Shown: positions 12,461-24,639 of the stretch, in pieces
Numbering within the stretch: the stretch's first letter is position 1
How the letters are laid out: each line of letters opens with the position of its first letter
Assembly: GCA_003640385.1 (NCBI GenBank)
Contig: RCAB01000065.1
Location: forward strand, 124,001 to 188,000
DNA: 64,000 bases
From: Setaria digitata
Taxonomy: Eukaryota > Nematoda > Chromadorea > Rhabditida > Setariidae
Direction of reading: 5' to 3'
The notes under the pieces: generated by a model
The model's input: the letters and a program-made list of their open reading frames with translations, nothing else
Told to the model about the DNA's origin: nothing
The model's database searches: none
Translations under genes and position numbers: made by a program

Positions 12461-15400
12461 ATGAGGGTTGAACCGTTGCAACTTACTTTCTTTCCACATG
12501 GCCTTCTATCAAAAACAACAACGCCGATTACTACAACAACAACAATTACTACTACAACAAATTGCAACGATATATTGCGTGAAAATTATTTCTTGAGAGG
12601 TATCATTTTTGTATCATAACAATTTTTTTTTTTAAAGTGGTAAATGATTTGTAATACAATACTTCTTGTTTAAAATATGTAAATTTAAGAAAATAATCGA
12701 TCAAGCAAGTTATCCTCACTACTGCTTCATAGTTTTCATCAACTCTTTCAGCATTTCCATTCCTTCGAAGTTTAAAATATGCAAATTCTGACACTTGCTA
12801 ATTATCTGGTAGTCTGATTGGTTACAAAGTATTTCTGCGGATCTTAAATATTTTCAATTTTTACTAGACGATGCAGAGAATCGCAAACCACCTCGCAGAC
12901 GAACATCATTTACCGATGAACAATTGTATCAACTCGAAAATGCTTTTCAAAAGTGTCAATATCCGAAGCTGGATGTCAGGATGAAGCTTGCTTTGGAAAC
13001 GCAGTTACCAGAAACACGAATTCAGGTCATAGTGCTTGAAGCTTCTTATAAAATAATGAAATATATGGAAATCAGTCACCTTACCATGATATTAGGCAAT
13101 TAGATAAAATATTAAATAAGCGCATTTTACGCTTTTTTTGCATAAAATACATGGGAAAATGTAAAATTTCTACTTGATAATCTTTTCAAACTTTTTAAAT
13201 TTTACATCAAGATAGAAAAAATTAGTTAAATTATTGCCAGCTCATATCTGCTAATTTGCTGAATCATTAATAAAGCTAACAGCTGTTGATGATGATGTTT
13301 ACCGAAGCAATACTGTACTAAACAAACAAATTTAATCTTCTGTCGGTGATGAGCAGATGCAGTCGGATAACATCCTTTTCACAACCTCTCAAGTATCTTC
13401 TTCCATCCCTCTGATACGACTGTAACTTGCTTAATTACACTACGCGACCCTGCAATGACCCTTTATCCAAAGCTTTTTTAGTTAAGGGAGTTAGCATTTT
13501 AAAATGCTTTGAAAAAAAAAAAAACATGTTTTGTGAAGTATTCATATTGTACAAAAAGATTGATTTTCCATCGTCCTTTCTTCATTATATTAAAGAATAT
13601 CATTCAATAAATACATTATGAAGTCTTTAACTAATTTTTCCTTAAGATATGGTTCAAAAATCGACGAGCAAAATATCGGAAAAAATTACGAAACATTGCT
13701 GATCCGGAAATTCCACCTGATGCTTTTGTTCCAAAATTTAATGCAGTAATTAGTAAGTGCATTCTTAAAAAAAGGGTCCAATAAAAAGGCAATATGTCCT
13801 TATTGCTCTTGTTGAACTTTATTCGTTTTTTTGGAACTTTAGGAAGTAGTTGCAACATGATTAATTATGACGTTTTATTTCAAAGTGACTTATTTTCAAA
13901 AATTTAGAAGTTCGAGTTATCGTTTTTAAACTACATTTATTTAGTTTTTCTAATTTTTAAAAAATAAATCTCATTTTACAGCATGGAGACCGAATGGTGC
14001 ATTTGTTTTTATGACATCTTCTCGAGAAGCCATGGCAATCGGTAATTATTCTTCTCTATGACAGCTTACTGCTTTTAGCGAAATTCAGTTGTGTTTAAAC
14101 TAAGAGTCAATATGTAATGAATCAGTAAAAAAAAATTTTTTCAAAATTTAAATCGCTACTTCAAATTCTCATATTCAAAGATATTTTATCACCTTTTAAT
14201 TTTATTCTGTTCCAGAACCCTAAGCTTCCATTTTTTTTTTTTTTTATTGCATTATATTTAATACATATGATGATGTTTGCTGTGACAGAGATACACGGAT
14301 ATAGACTTTTTTTTCGAGAACAATTATTTAACTAATAGTTTTTAATACACGGAGGAGAATATGAGGAAATGACAGAATTAAAGAAAGCAGGAATTGTGGA
14401 GTAATTTTTAGATATGTATGTTAGGTGTATGATTTGCCATCTTTTTCACTGATTATTTTTAGAGCTTTGTTAATGATTATTAATTGATTAGTAGCAGGGA
14501 TTAGCAATGTTTTTTTTTTTTTAAAGATTTTTAAATAGAATAATTAGCTGATTTTAAAAGATGAATGGAAGCGAATAATTGCTGCCATATTCAAGCATAC
14601 GAATCTTCTTTTTAAAATTTTGCCACACTGTAAATGGAAACAGTATGATATTTCTGAAGCGGAAGAGCAAAAATGATGGGTGAAAAAAAATTTTCTTCGT
14701 TTTTGATCTGTCTAAATTTCGGGTTGAAAAATCTTTTTATTCTAATGATGACAAAAAATAAATCTATTGTCGTAATGAGGATGAAAGTTTTATTGGAACA
14801 ATCCAAAATCCTGTGCTACTGACACGAGTAAAAATTGTTTATTGTAAACTAGCCAGTGTTAAGACAAAAAGAAAGTTTTTTACTTTCACTAGTCAAAATA
14901 CACCTAATGTAATGCAAATTAATGAGAATGAAATGGTTGAGGGACGAACAAAAGTTTATTTGAGATTCGTAAGCCAGATAAAAAATTAGCAAAGACCTGT
15001 TGCAGTTTGAAGATAATTTTATTGAAGATTTTAATTGCCAATGAAGTCGCATAATTAATTGATACTGAAAATAATTCTCATTATACTACACAGTTAATTG
15101 AGCTTCACTATTTCTTATTTAGCTGAAAATAGCTTTTAATTTTTTCTTGATTTTTTTGAAAAGAGAGAGAGCAGAGAGCTATCTTGTTTTAACTATTTTG
15201 AATTTTTTTTTTTCTGAAATTTATCGATTTCAGAACTCATTTCGGAATTTCTTGAAATTCTAGGAATAGAAAAGCGATCTAAAAGGGATAATTACATATG
15301 TTTTAGATTTTCTGATATTATAAAATCCTTTACTAACTAATGGAAGACATACAGAAGCAAGTTAGTTCATTTAATTGATTTGATTTGAAAATTTGTTTTT

Positions 15401-15541
15401 CTAAAAATATCTTGAAAAAGCATATAATTTATCTAAGGTAATTCATGGTAATTTTCAGGTTGCCAGGATATATCTACTGGATGGAGCAATAGTCATCAAA
15501 ACATATCACCAAAACCATTTTCAATCTATTCAGTTTTATGA
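12461..15541 (+). CDS. Divergent paired-like (K50) homeobox transcription factor, 181 residues
   Basis: Exons 12461-12599, 12868-13025, 13647-13752, 13982-14041 and 15459-15541 join with matching phases and end at TGA. Exon 1 encodes MRVEPLQLTFFPHG and a Thr-rich stretch. The homeodomain starts at PPRRRTSFTDEQLYQLENAF and ends at ETRIQ / IWFKNRRAKYRKKL. The 46/47 intron position and R5, W48, F49, N51 and R53 are as in PRD-class homeodomains. Residue 50 is lysine, as in Otx, Gsc and Pitx, which predicts binding to TAATCC. The rest is not close to any of these three groups (for example KLDVRMKLALETQLP in helices 1-2). The C-terminal tail is short, with TWRPNGAFVF and a Ser-rich end, and no OAR or octapeptide motif is seen. 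Nuclear regulator, probably neuronal or cell-fate by analogy. The start is inferred; an extra 5' exon is possible. Confidence 0.82.
14042..15458 (+). other. Last intron of the homeobox gene
   Basis: This 1.4 kb intron runs from GTAATT to ATTTTCAG. It holds several T runs (14232-14245, 14511-14522) and a GA-rich patch near 15166. GGATTA at 14498-14503 is a predicted K50-homeodomain site. No coding signal was found on either strand. Confidence 0.55.
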
Positions 15542-18064
15542 ATGATCCACTGTTTCCGATCACTTTTGCAACTATTTATTTCATTTTCTTCGATTGATAT
15601 TCATTGTAGCTCCATTGCTGATACTCTTTTGTAAATGGTATTATGTGATTTGGAGAAAAGTTTTTTTTTTTTTTTTTTGCAACTTCATAAAAAGCACTTC
15701 TATTGACTGTCTGCAGAATATTTGTGACTTGACCAGTGACTAACTAAATTACTTGACAGATGCGCTTTATTAGTAAAACTAGAAGTAAAGTAATCATAAT
15801 TATGGGACATTTTCTGCTGTACTTAACGAGTTCACTAATTATCTGTTAGCAAGAAGAACAAACTTTTCGCAGTTTATTTGTTTGCCATTTTGTCTGCTTT
15901 TTCTTTCTTTTTTTGTTTCCTTCTATGTGGAACAGTTACAGTCGTGTGACATAACTTATCCGTTACAGTTTTCTGAAAAGAAAAAATCCAACTGTAACTA
16001 TTTCCTCTTTTTTTTGGCTTACGATTACAGTACCTGGCAAATGCGCCTTTTTAGTAGAACTACAAAGTAGTCATAGCTGTTATATATAGTTTTTGCATTT
16101 ATTTCAAGAGCTAAAAAGACAATTTCATGCTGGAAATGAATTTCAATTTTTTTAGGGTACTACTAGAACCACATAGGAACTCCTTTCGAACTGAAAAAAA
16201 AAAAAAAAAAAAAACTAAAATGAAATAAAAAAATAAGAAAAGCTGCACAACGGATGTTTTGTTAAATAGCTAATCTGATCTGATCTGCTTAAAATAGTTG
16301 ATTAAAAAGGAGAAAAAAAAAAACTTTTAAAAAGATAGGCTTGAAAACATTCATGGTTTCTGTATTCTATGAATTTCTTGTAGAATGATGTCGTACAATT
16401 TTCATTCTTTAAAATTCCAATAGAACTCTCGTTTCGCATAAATGAACAGTGCAAGATAGCAGGCTTACTGAATATGAATTTGAACATTTAAAGCTTCAGA
16501 AATATAAACTTTGAAAAGTATACTAATGTATTTGATTCACTGATAATAAGTAAGCATGTAGTTCTACCTATGTAACCAATTAAACGTCCAATTAGTTCAT
16601 ATTCTGATGAGGTAAGAAGCAAACAAAACCGACGCGTTAGCAACATCATTTAAATACTAATTTTGCAGGAACACTTTATCATAATCATTATATTTACTAT
16701 CCTTTCATTAAACTTTATTGCTATCTTCTTTTCTGCCATTATTTCTGTTTTTTTTTTTTTTTTTTCTTTCTGTGATATCTTTATCCCAATAACTGAAATA
16801 GTCTAAATAATTATAATTTTATAGATTATTATATGCTAAAATTACATTTTAGAAATTAGAAATTTCAATTCCTCACATTCGCATTTTTTTTTTTCTTAAA
16901 TAACATTATACATTCTACGGTATTTTCAAGCCTTTAATTCGCAATTCTGTCCAATTCCTGTCCAGCCTCTAGCATATAAATGACCTGGATGAAAATGACT
17001 TAATAGCCTAAAACCATTTACACAAATGAAAGAAAGATCTACAAAACTTCAACGTCCTGTTATCTTCTGAAGACACTTTAATTAGCCATAACTCACCCAC
17101 TTAGAGAAAGTTCATATTACCATTTGTTCAAACATCCAAGTATTTCACTTAGTCCTTAAATTTTCAGTGAGTCTAATTTTATTAGGCAACAAGAGAGTCA
17201 GTCCACTGACTTCTAGGATTTAATTCCTGTTGTGTACCAGGCAGTACTGGTAGTTTGTCTCTAATCATAAGGAATTACTTTGACTACTCTTAGATTAAAC
17301 TAGCATTCTTCAGTTCAGCGTTTCTGATATAAATGACCCTAATTTCAACATTATATCTTCACACCGCTACTTTGTTTGTCTTTATGACCCATTGTGATAT
17401 AATATTAGAATGAGAGTGAGATTAATCTTGGAACTAATCCCGGAGAAAAGATCAACTTTTGAAGGATAATACCGGTCATTACAAGATGCAGCTTGAAATT
17501 AGTGTGGAGGATTTAGCGTCTACACTTGATTTAGACCCTTTGTGTTTTGTATTCCGATCTCATCAGAAAGATATTCCAAGAAGGTGAGATTTTCGAGCGC
17601 TAACTTCTTCAGGAAATTTCTAATAACTTTCATAGTTTTCCTTTTTATTTTCAACGAGGTGAAGAATCTAAAAGGTTAACTACTATGCTCACTGCAATTG
17701 AGCTGCATTTTCAATGTAACGATTTTCTTCTAGATTACTAGTAGTGAGTTCGAAAAAGGAAAATAGTGTGAAAAATACTGAAAACTTCACGAAACGCGAT
17801 TTGAAATTGGTGAGATATTTTGCAATGCAATTGCCACGAAAGCGTTTCTTTTTAAATTGTTAGTCCGTGACTTTGATACATTTACCTCAACTGATTAACC
17901 GGTGCGATTAATTAAACACCGATTTTTTTTTTTTTGGAAACAATTTATTTGGTTCAAATACTTCACTTTTACTTGCTCAGCGAGTAGGAAACAGAGTCGT
18001 TATGTGAATCCGTGTTCAAATACCTTATAATGATTCATTGGTGAAAAATAATTAGCAGGCAACG
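15542..18064. other. Intergenic region downstream of the homeobox gene
   Basis: About 2.5 kb without a convincing exon. It includes T runs near 15660 and 16748, an A run at 16194-16214, and a diverged direct repeat (15757-15807 and 16034-16083). TAATCC occurs at 17435-17440. Short open frames here are driven by T runs. Confidence 0.5.
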
Positions 18065-18517
18065 ATGACAAAAGGAATATGTTTATTGATGATTACGTGG
18101 GGAATGGTACTGCTCGCCTACAGAACTAAATCTCAGCATATTTCGCGTCGAGGATTTTACGTCGGTGACAACAGAGATGATTTGCACATGGTTAGTCTTT
18201 CGTATGTGTTATGTTGCATTTCATTCTTGAAAATTTGCTTTTTTTACAACATCAACCGCTTAACTCATTTAGATTTCGAAATTGAGTGGAAAACCAATAT
18301 TTACAATATCATACTTCCCAAGATCTACTATACTTCTGCAAATCCGTGATTTAAGAAATTGGAAATATTAAAATGACTTTATCTTCTCCATCTAATTAGA
18401 ACTTTACCAAGAATCCGCTATTCCGACAGCTACGTGACTACTAAGGATCAAAAATGGAAGATTTGGGATTTTAGTGAAGACTATTATACTAAGTATTGCA
18501 GCGGAATTTTGAAGTAG
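18065..18517 (+). CDS. Small secreted or single-pass membrane protein, 84 residues, unidentified
   Basis: Two exons are predicted, 18065-18201 and 18400-18517. The donor is the near-ideal TTTC|GTATGT, the acceptor is CTAATTAG, the phases agree (2 to 1), and the end is TAG. A putative spliced-leader acceptor (TTAGCAG) lies six bases before the ATG. The N-terminus MTKGICLLMITWGMVLLAY is a signal peptide or membrane anchor. A hydrophilic tail with RRGFYVGDNRDDLH follows, then an aromatic/charged end (KWKIWDFSEDYYTKYC). There is only one cysteine in the tail. A dibasic RR after the anchor could be a processing site, so a peptide precursor is possible, but I do not recognise it. An alternative donor at ATG|GTTAGT would instead give a 56-residue product. 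Confidence 0.45.
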
Positions 18518-19590
18518 TCAATCCATTCTCCAATTCAAACAACAACAGGATACGGTTTGACAGTTCTCGCGAATTACTTAAACGATATTTCGATGCACTG
18601 GCTGGTCAGTCACTGGGTAAACGAAGTTTGATGCCATAGACTGTATTCACATTGAAATGAATACTCTTTGTATCTTTTAACTAGTAATTTACGAACTATT
18701 GCATATCTTTGTCGTTTGTTGTCCAGCACAAGCATACTCATGGAAATATCGTTGACAATAAAAGACAGATTACTCTCGAAATTTGAAATGTTACAAACTT
18801 TTAGTCCTACAAAATGTCAGGCTCTCGTACCTTTACACAAACCACACATACAGCAGAAACAAAATAAATTGAGCGTTCCAAGCCACGAAGAGAAACTGAC
18901 AAATTTTGGTTAAACATTTAATTTGACGGGATGAATAACCAAAGGTAAATCTGGATAGGATAAGTACGTCTTAGGAGGTCAATCCAGGAACGGTATATAT
19001 ATCTTAGGAACAATTTGGAGAGAAGGTCATCTTGATCGAGAGGATGTGTATATCTCGCAAATTTAACGATACAGTATACAAAGTAGCTTCACTACATGTA
19101 AGAGTCCTCTATCCAAACCTTCCACTGGCTTACACCGCGGAGACTCAGGGCACATGATCAGTATGCGTAAACGCAACAAAGATGAAAAAAAAAAAAAAAA
19201 AAATTGCAGCATGAGATTTTGAGAAACGATAGAGAATGCTAAGTTGCGGAAAGGGATGAAATAAAGAGGGAGTGGGGATGGGTGCTGCATTATTCGCGGT
19301 AATACAATGAAGTCACCCTGGTTGGGAAGGTTTCTTGATTTTTCGGTCGAATTTTTACGGGAGACTGGTTTACGGTTTTTATGTTTTTCTATCTTACCTT
19401 CTTTTCACCTCTCCCTATCCATTTTTGTCTGGCTAAAGGGAAATAACTGTATTAAAAGGCAAATAAGAGGACGTAATTTACGTTTGCCTGTTATTTTATG
19501 GTGCCGTGTTCATTTGGTCTATTTAAATTATTTTTTCAATGGAAAGACTGTAATGTACATATAATAAACGCCGAATAGCTAAGAGACAGC
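18518..19590. other. Noncoding interval upstream of INTS10
   Basis: About 1.1 kb. Open frames of 70-85 codons exist on both strands but lack splice context or recognisable motifs. It probably contains the INTS10 promoter. An A run lies at 19184-19203. Confidence 0.5.
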
Positions 19591-22500
19591 ATGATGGAAT
19601 TATCAGCTAAGGAGCACTTGGAGCTTTGCTTGGCAGAGGAGCACGATTACGCAGTCGGGAAAGCGCACTGTCGATTGGCAGCATTGTATCCTGATTTCGA
19701 TGTGTTGCTGTGTGATGTAAGCCTTTGTAGGTGCGCAGGACACGTTCAAGAGTATCCTTTGTACATGTGCAAATTAAATACGGCACATAATATGTATCGG
19801 AAAAAGCGATAGAAAATTTACTGGGGAATAAATTTGTTTTTCGTGGTAGGATGGTATAATGCAGAGGGAAATATCTGCTAATGTGACTTGACCAACCTCA
19901 ACATTATAAGCAGAATGATACAGAAATTGATAAAACTATTTATGGTATACAAGTTTTCTTTTAAACTTAATTTCGTATTGCAGATTACCGAACTGCGTTT
20001 TTACATGAAATGGAATCGTGCTGCGGAAGCTGTTCCAGTACTAGAACGGCTGTAAGTTTAAGTTCCCATTGCAATAATTCCATGAACATTATTGTCATGT
20101 TTTAACATATTGACCCGTATTTAATCATTCACATACTTTGATATGGAAGACTGGTCAAGGTTTCATATCAAAATTGATTTTTCAGCGTAAAAACACACCC
20201 ATCAGATGAAGCCTGGATATTGATACATCAGCTTTTTCTGAAAGCATCATCGTCAGAAAATTCTACTGAAAAAGGTAATTCTCCGGCAAATTCTGGTTTT
20301 CCTTTTTTTTTGATGGGAGAAAATAGAAAACTTACAGCTTTGTTTACCGAAATTTCAAACGATGCATTTGAATTCATAATTGGCGGCTTAACAAAACGTT
20401 TCGACAATGACGATCTTTTGAAGACGGAGTTGCTTCTTTTTTGTTTGCGTAATGCTGACGAAAACAAGTTCAACAAACTGTTGGTTAGCCTAATATTGCA
20501 TATTTCTTTGTTTTGTTGGACTTTTTATATTTCACATTCAAAGAAAAATGATGGGATGTCTCTCAATAAATTCATTTTGACCAAAGTAACCTCAGAGTCT
20601 CATAATTTTGACTTTCAACTACTTTGACCTTATAGAACCGTGCTGTAACATTCATGACGGAAAGAGCTAGTAATGACAAGGAGCTCGAAAGTGGCATTGG
20701 CAAGTACCACGTTTATCTAGGTGATTTTCCGAAATATTTCAAAAATTTTTTGTGCATTAGGGCAGTCAGATGACCTGAATTGTGGGACTGAGTGATATTT
20801 TGAAGTGTGGAGATTAGAATTGCGGAAAAGGTGCTTAGCTGAACATTGAGTAAGTAATTCGTAAAATCTGTTAGTTTTCAGTTATATGATTTGTAAATGA
20901 TGAACATGATTGTTATATATCTAATCGACTACTTAATTATTGAAGTCAAGAGAGCACTCCTTCAACATCTTTCATACGTTGTTTTGGCCAACAGATATAT
21001 TTAGAAGTTTCTTTCCAGCAGTATTTGTTGCTCCTGCTCTCTTGAAACTCAATTTTACAAATATAACAGTGAGTAGAGCTTTAAGTATTGTCGTCACTGT
21101 TCTTCACGTTGGGATTGCATGGCCAGAGCATATTGGTAATTGGACTAATCTTTTACGGTCATACTTTTTATATTTTTTTTCTTTTTTATCTTGAGAATGT
21201 GTAGTAATTTGCTATATTGAGTAATTGATTTTATCTTATTAAGAAACAATACGTTTTTATCCTCGAGGACAATTCTCGATTATTTCAGGGCAGTTTCAGG
21301 AAATTATGCAGCCGAAGCACAACATTTTTCACGAGAAAGTTTTAAAATAGGCGCAGCATTGTTCGACAAATGTGTTATTTTGTATGATCTCGGAACACCC
21401 GTTAATTTATTGTTAAGTATGGGGTATGTACTTGTTATACAGAGTTGATTTTCTTTAATAAAAACAGACAGTTCTGCTGCTTGCGTAGTTTGCCTTATGT
21501 GGGAGACTGCACGTCTTGTTTTGTTTTCAGTGGATGTGGCTTTCTATTAAACATCGTGGACAAGGCGTATAATTTAAAAAGTGAAGCTCGTAAGGTCGTA
21601 TTTCCATTTTTTATTTGGTACGCTTATAAGGAGTGGAAGGCAAATATCAGTGAAGGTGTTTCTTTGCACTTTTCATGTATCCTTAGTGACGAAGCTAAAT
21701 ACTTTTATTGAAGAACATATAAAGGTTTATTGTTGCTAACACCTTATTTCATGCCCGCTGTTGTATGCTGTCACCAAGCAAGTCCCCAGATGGAAAATTC
21801 AAGTGACTTTTAAATTTGATTTGTTATTATTATCAAGGTTTACCCACAAATTCGAATAGGTGAAGTACTTGCATGGATCCCAGAAGATAACTGGGTTATG
21901 GACGTTGACAAATTACTGAACAGTAATACTGAATGCTTAACCCCTTCAAAAAAAACACGACTCAAAGAACGAAGGGAAGAGGCAGCAACATTTCAAACAG
22001 AGTATTTAATGTCAACACGACGGGAGGTAATTTGTTTTTTTTTTTTTTTTTTTTTTCAAATAATTCTCCGGCAGTAAGCTTTTGAATAATCTGTTCTTTC
22101 ATGAACATTAGCTGTCAAGGGTTTTTATAGAGATTTCACTTGTCGTGATAAATAGTATGGAAGTTGTAAAGTATTCAGATTTTTTCCTGTGGTAAATTTC
22201 AGTTATGCGAAGCGTACGAACTTTGTTGTGCAGCAACCTGTGCATATATAACGTCCATTTCTGTAGCTGCTGTTGCTGAAAGTCTGTATTTTGCTTCATT
22301 TTACAGCGATGTACGGCAGTTTATCACCGAATCTCTACTGTTCAAATTTAAAGTCAATGAACTAGTAGCATATGTTGATGATGTGAGTGTTATTAAAAAT
22401 CTTTAACTGTATAAATGCCTCGCTGAATATTTCGAGAAAGCAGCCTACCATTTGTTTTATGGCCATGGATTCTTCATTGTTCTAATATATTCATCTCCCG

Positions 22501-24022
22501 TCATTTACTTTCAGCAACTGGAGGCTAACGATTCTCGGTCGAAAGAAGTCCTTTATTTCCAACTTGCTTGTGCTCACTGTTTGGATCGGAATTGGCCTGA
22601 TGCATGTGAAAATGTAATTCACATGCTTAATATTGTAGCAGAGAATCATAAAGCTGGGGTTAATATTTTATGGTTGCTGTATTTCGAATTAAAAATAGTT
22701 CTGCTCTTTCCATTTCTTTTCTTCCATCAATGTCGTTCTCGCATAGCGCATCCGAAAAGTAGTTTGTAGAATATTTGATATTTGAAAATACATTTGAAGA
22801 CTTCGCCCAGCACTAGATTTCATTCAGTATGGAGCAGATAACTCCTTTTAGGTAAGATTAAATTATATCGTGGCATCGATTATTACAAATTTTTATCAGG
22901 CTTTTCAGTCCATTTCTGAGATATGTTCTTCAAACGCTAGCGCCAAGAACGATTCGAACATTCAAGTACGTGCAATTGCTCTACATGAAAAGTGTTCTTT
23001 TATAAGACTCGAATATATCTGATGTTATTTTCTACAGGTCTCTGTTTAATAAGTAAATCATTGATGGTCACTTTTCTAATCGAAGCGAAGCATCACTTTG
23101 TTTTCCCGTACCACTTATTTTTATCAAACTTGCGTTTTTAGCCGACTTTCATGATAGTCCAGAAGGAATGCCTGAAAAGAATTGTGTACGACCTTGCATA
23201 CCATATTTTATTTCGGGTAATTATATTACCACTTTATTAAATTTGTGGAATAGTACGTAGGTTTTTATAAATAATTTCAAGCGGTCTTGTAGATACAGTA
23301 TTAGTTGTCAACAATACACAATTGTACAAATTCCACATTTTATTAAGGTGTATACCTCAACAGCGATGGACCATGACAATGACCAGCTACTAGGTGCTCT
23401 TCTTGTATTATCTCAAATTGACTTCGGAACAAAAGGATATCGATGTTTTAATCGCATCATGCGACATGTGGAAGCGAAGGTATACATAAGTACGATTCTT
23501 TCACTGAGAACTTTTGGTTCCTTAAATATGGGCTTTACGTGTAGGAAAGCTAAATATAGCAAATAATGAGTAACTTATATTTTCGAGTTTTGATTTGATT
23601 ACAGGGGTCGCTGAGAAGTGCTGGACTGGTAAAACATATAAATAACATAGCAGTTTTAGAAGAATTATCAAGAATCCAGGATTACTGCTCCGAATATGTC
23701 TCGATTCAAATAGCGGTCCCGCAGGTGCAGAGGTTAGTCTCTTATTCCACTCTTATTCTTGAATACCATGATATTACCAACTTTATATTAATATTAGTAA
23801 GTCCCATTCAGAATATAAAGTTCGTAATTTCTGTTCTTAAAATTGATTTCCAGAAGAATCGGACAGTCAACACGTCACAGTGTAAGGGGGACGAAAGATG
23901 GCCAGAAACAGTCCATAGAAGAGCAAATAAAAAAGTGTCGGGAGGATCCATATGCTACAGTATCGACATACTTCATTGAAAACAAAGAGGCGATACTAAA
24001 AATGCTTGGGGCTAAGTTTTAG
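19591..24022 (+). CDS. ints-10: Integrator complex subunit 10 (INTS10)
   Basis: Exons: 19591-19716, 19984-20051, 20186-20274, 20338-20483, 20636-20720, 20995-21135, 21300-21423, 21531-21657, 21838-22026, 22203-22382, 22515-22658, 22900-22965, 23142-23216, 23348-23479, 23605-23732, 23854-24022. This gives about 662 residues, near the roughly 710 of the human protein. Order and pattern follow INTS10: AKEHLELCLAE..KAHCRLAALYPDFDV at the N-terminus (human AKAWLITARSLYPADFNIQ), IFRSFFPAVF, DVDKLLNS with a KKTRLKERRE basic patch, VLYFQLACAHCLDRNWPDAC, and DNDQLLGALLVL near the end. It is alpha-helical and repeat-like throughout. INTS10 belongs to the INTS10/13/14 arm module of Integrator in the nucleus, which acts on snRNA and promoter-proximal transcripts. 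The start follows GAATAG, a possible trans-splice acceptor 12 bases upstream. Exon 5 and the exon 6 acceptor were chosen by phase. Confidence 0.8.
20275..20337 (+). other. 63-base in-frame, stop-free intron of INTS10 (possible exitron)
   Basis: The segment begins GTAATT and ends CTTACAG, is T-rich, and is exactly 21 codons long with no stop in the INTS10 frame. Spliced out, the protein reads STEK|ALFTEISND. Retained, it adds 21 residues including NSGFPFFLMG. Splicing is more likely because of the consensus ends and base composition. Confidence 0.6.
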
Positions 24023-24639
24023 GAACACTTCATTAGATCGATGCTTGTTTTTGCTGTCCCTCTGCATGTATGCCTGTGGCTTTTATTTATCCTTAGCATT
24101 TCTGTTTACTTCCCGTTCCTAATTTTGACCTCACTTCCCTGTTGCTCTCCCTTTACCGCGTCATTACGCTGCTTCATTTATATTTCTCGGAAATATGACT
24201 GAAATACATATTCATCCAAAAAGTGCTGGGGATTTTGTTTCTACCTGTAAATTCTCATGCGACGAGAAAGTGTTAAAGTGAGATTGCAAGAAAACAAGAG
24301 AATTTGGAACTAATTGAACAAAGCGTCATTCGAACTTCCGACTTTTACTTAAAAATTGAAAAAGAGCTCGCCAACCTGCAAAGCCGGAATATTTCTAGGC
24401 ATACAGGACTCAAGTGTGTCCCCAACGTCTGAATTTGCTATCTTGAACATACGATTTGGTAGTACTCCAGACTTCCTCAGCTACCGTCATCGCAATCACT
24501 ATTAAAGAGAAAACCACTGGGCTGTGATCAAGTTCTGCGGAAAACATTTATTACAATAAAACTAACAAGAGAACGAGAAAAAAAAAAGCGATCAGAATAC
24601 AACAGTACTGGCTAAGTTTTGCAGTAGTTGTCATGTAGT
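24023..24639. other. Convergent intergenic region (3' ends of INTS10 and of the small-gene pair)
   Basis: About 600 bases between the INTS10 stop (plus strand) and the stop of the 81-residue gene (minus strand). No coding signal was seen. The plus-strand TTTATT at 24547-24552 is AATAAA on the minus strand and is a plausible polyadenylation signal for the minus-strand pair. Confidence 0.6.
24547..24552 (-). terminator. Polyadenylation signal AATAAA for the minus-strand gene pair
   Basis: AATAAA on the minus strand, 88 bases beyond the TGA of the 81-residue gene. It is the first such hexamer after that stop codon. Confidence 0.5.

Noticed and set aside
12497..12600. Gln-rich peptide frame (QQQQLLLQQ) starting at ATG 12498
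   Set aside because: It hits a stop before the donor; the Thr-rich frame from ATG 12461 joins the homeobox exon in phase.
18668..18913. 81-codon plus-strand frame after the small secreted gene
   Set aside because: No splice context, no domain, ordinary composition for noncoding DNA.
20940..20994. Extension of INTS10 exon 5 to the left (frame KSREHSFNIFH)
   Set aside because: Only the acceptor GGCCAACAG at 20986-20994 agrees in phase with the preceding exon, and the extension has no similarity to INTS10.
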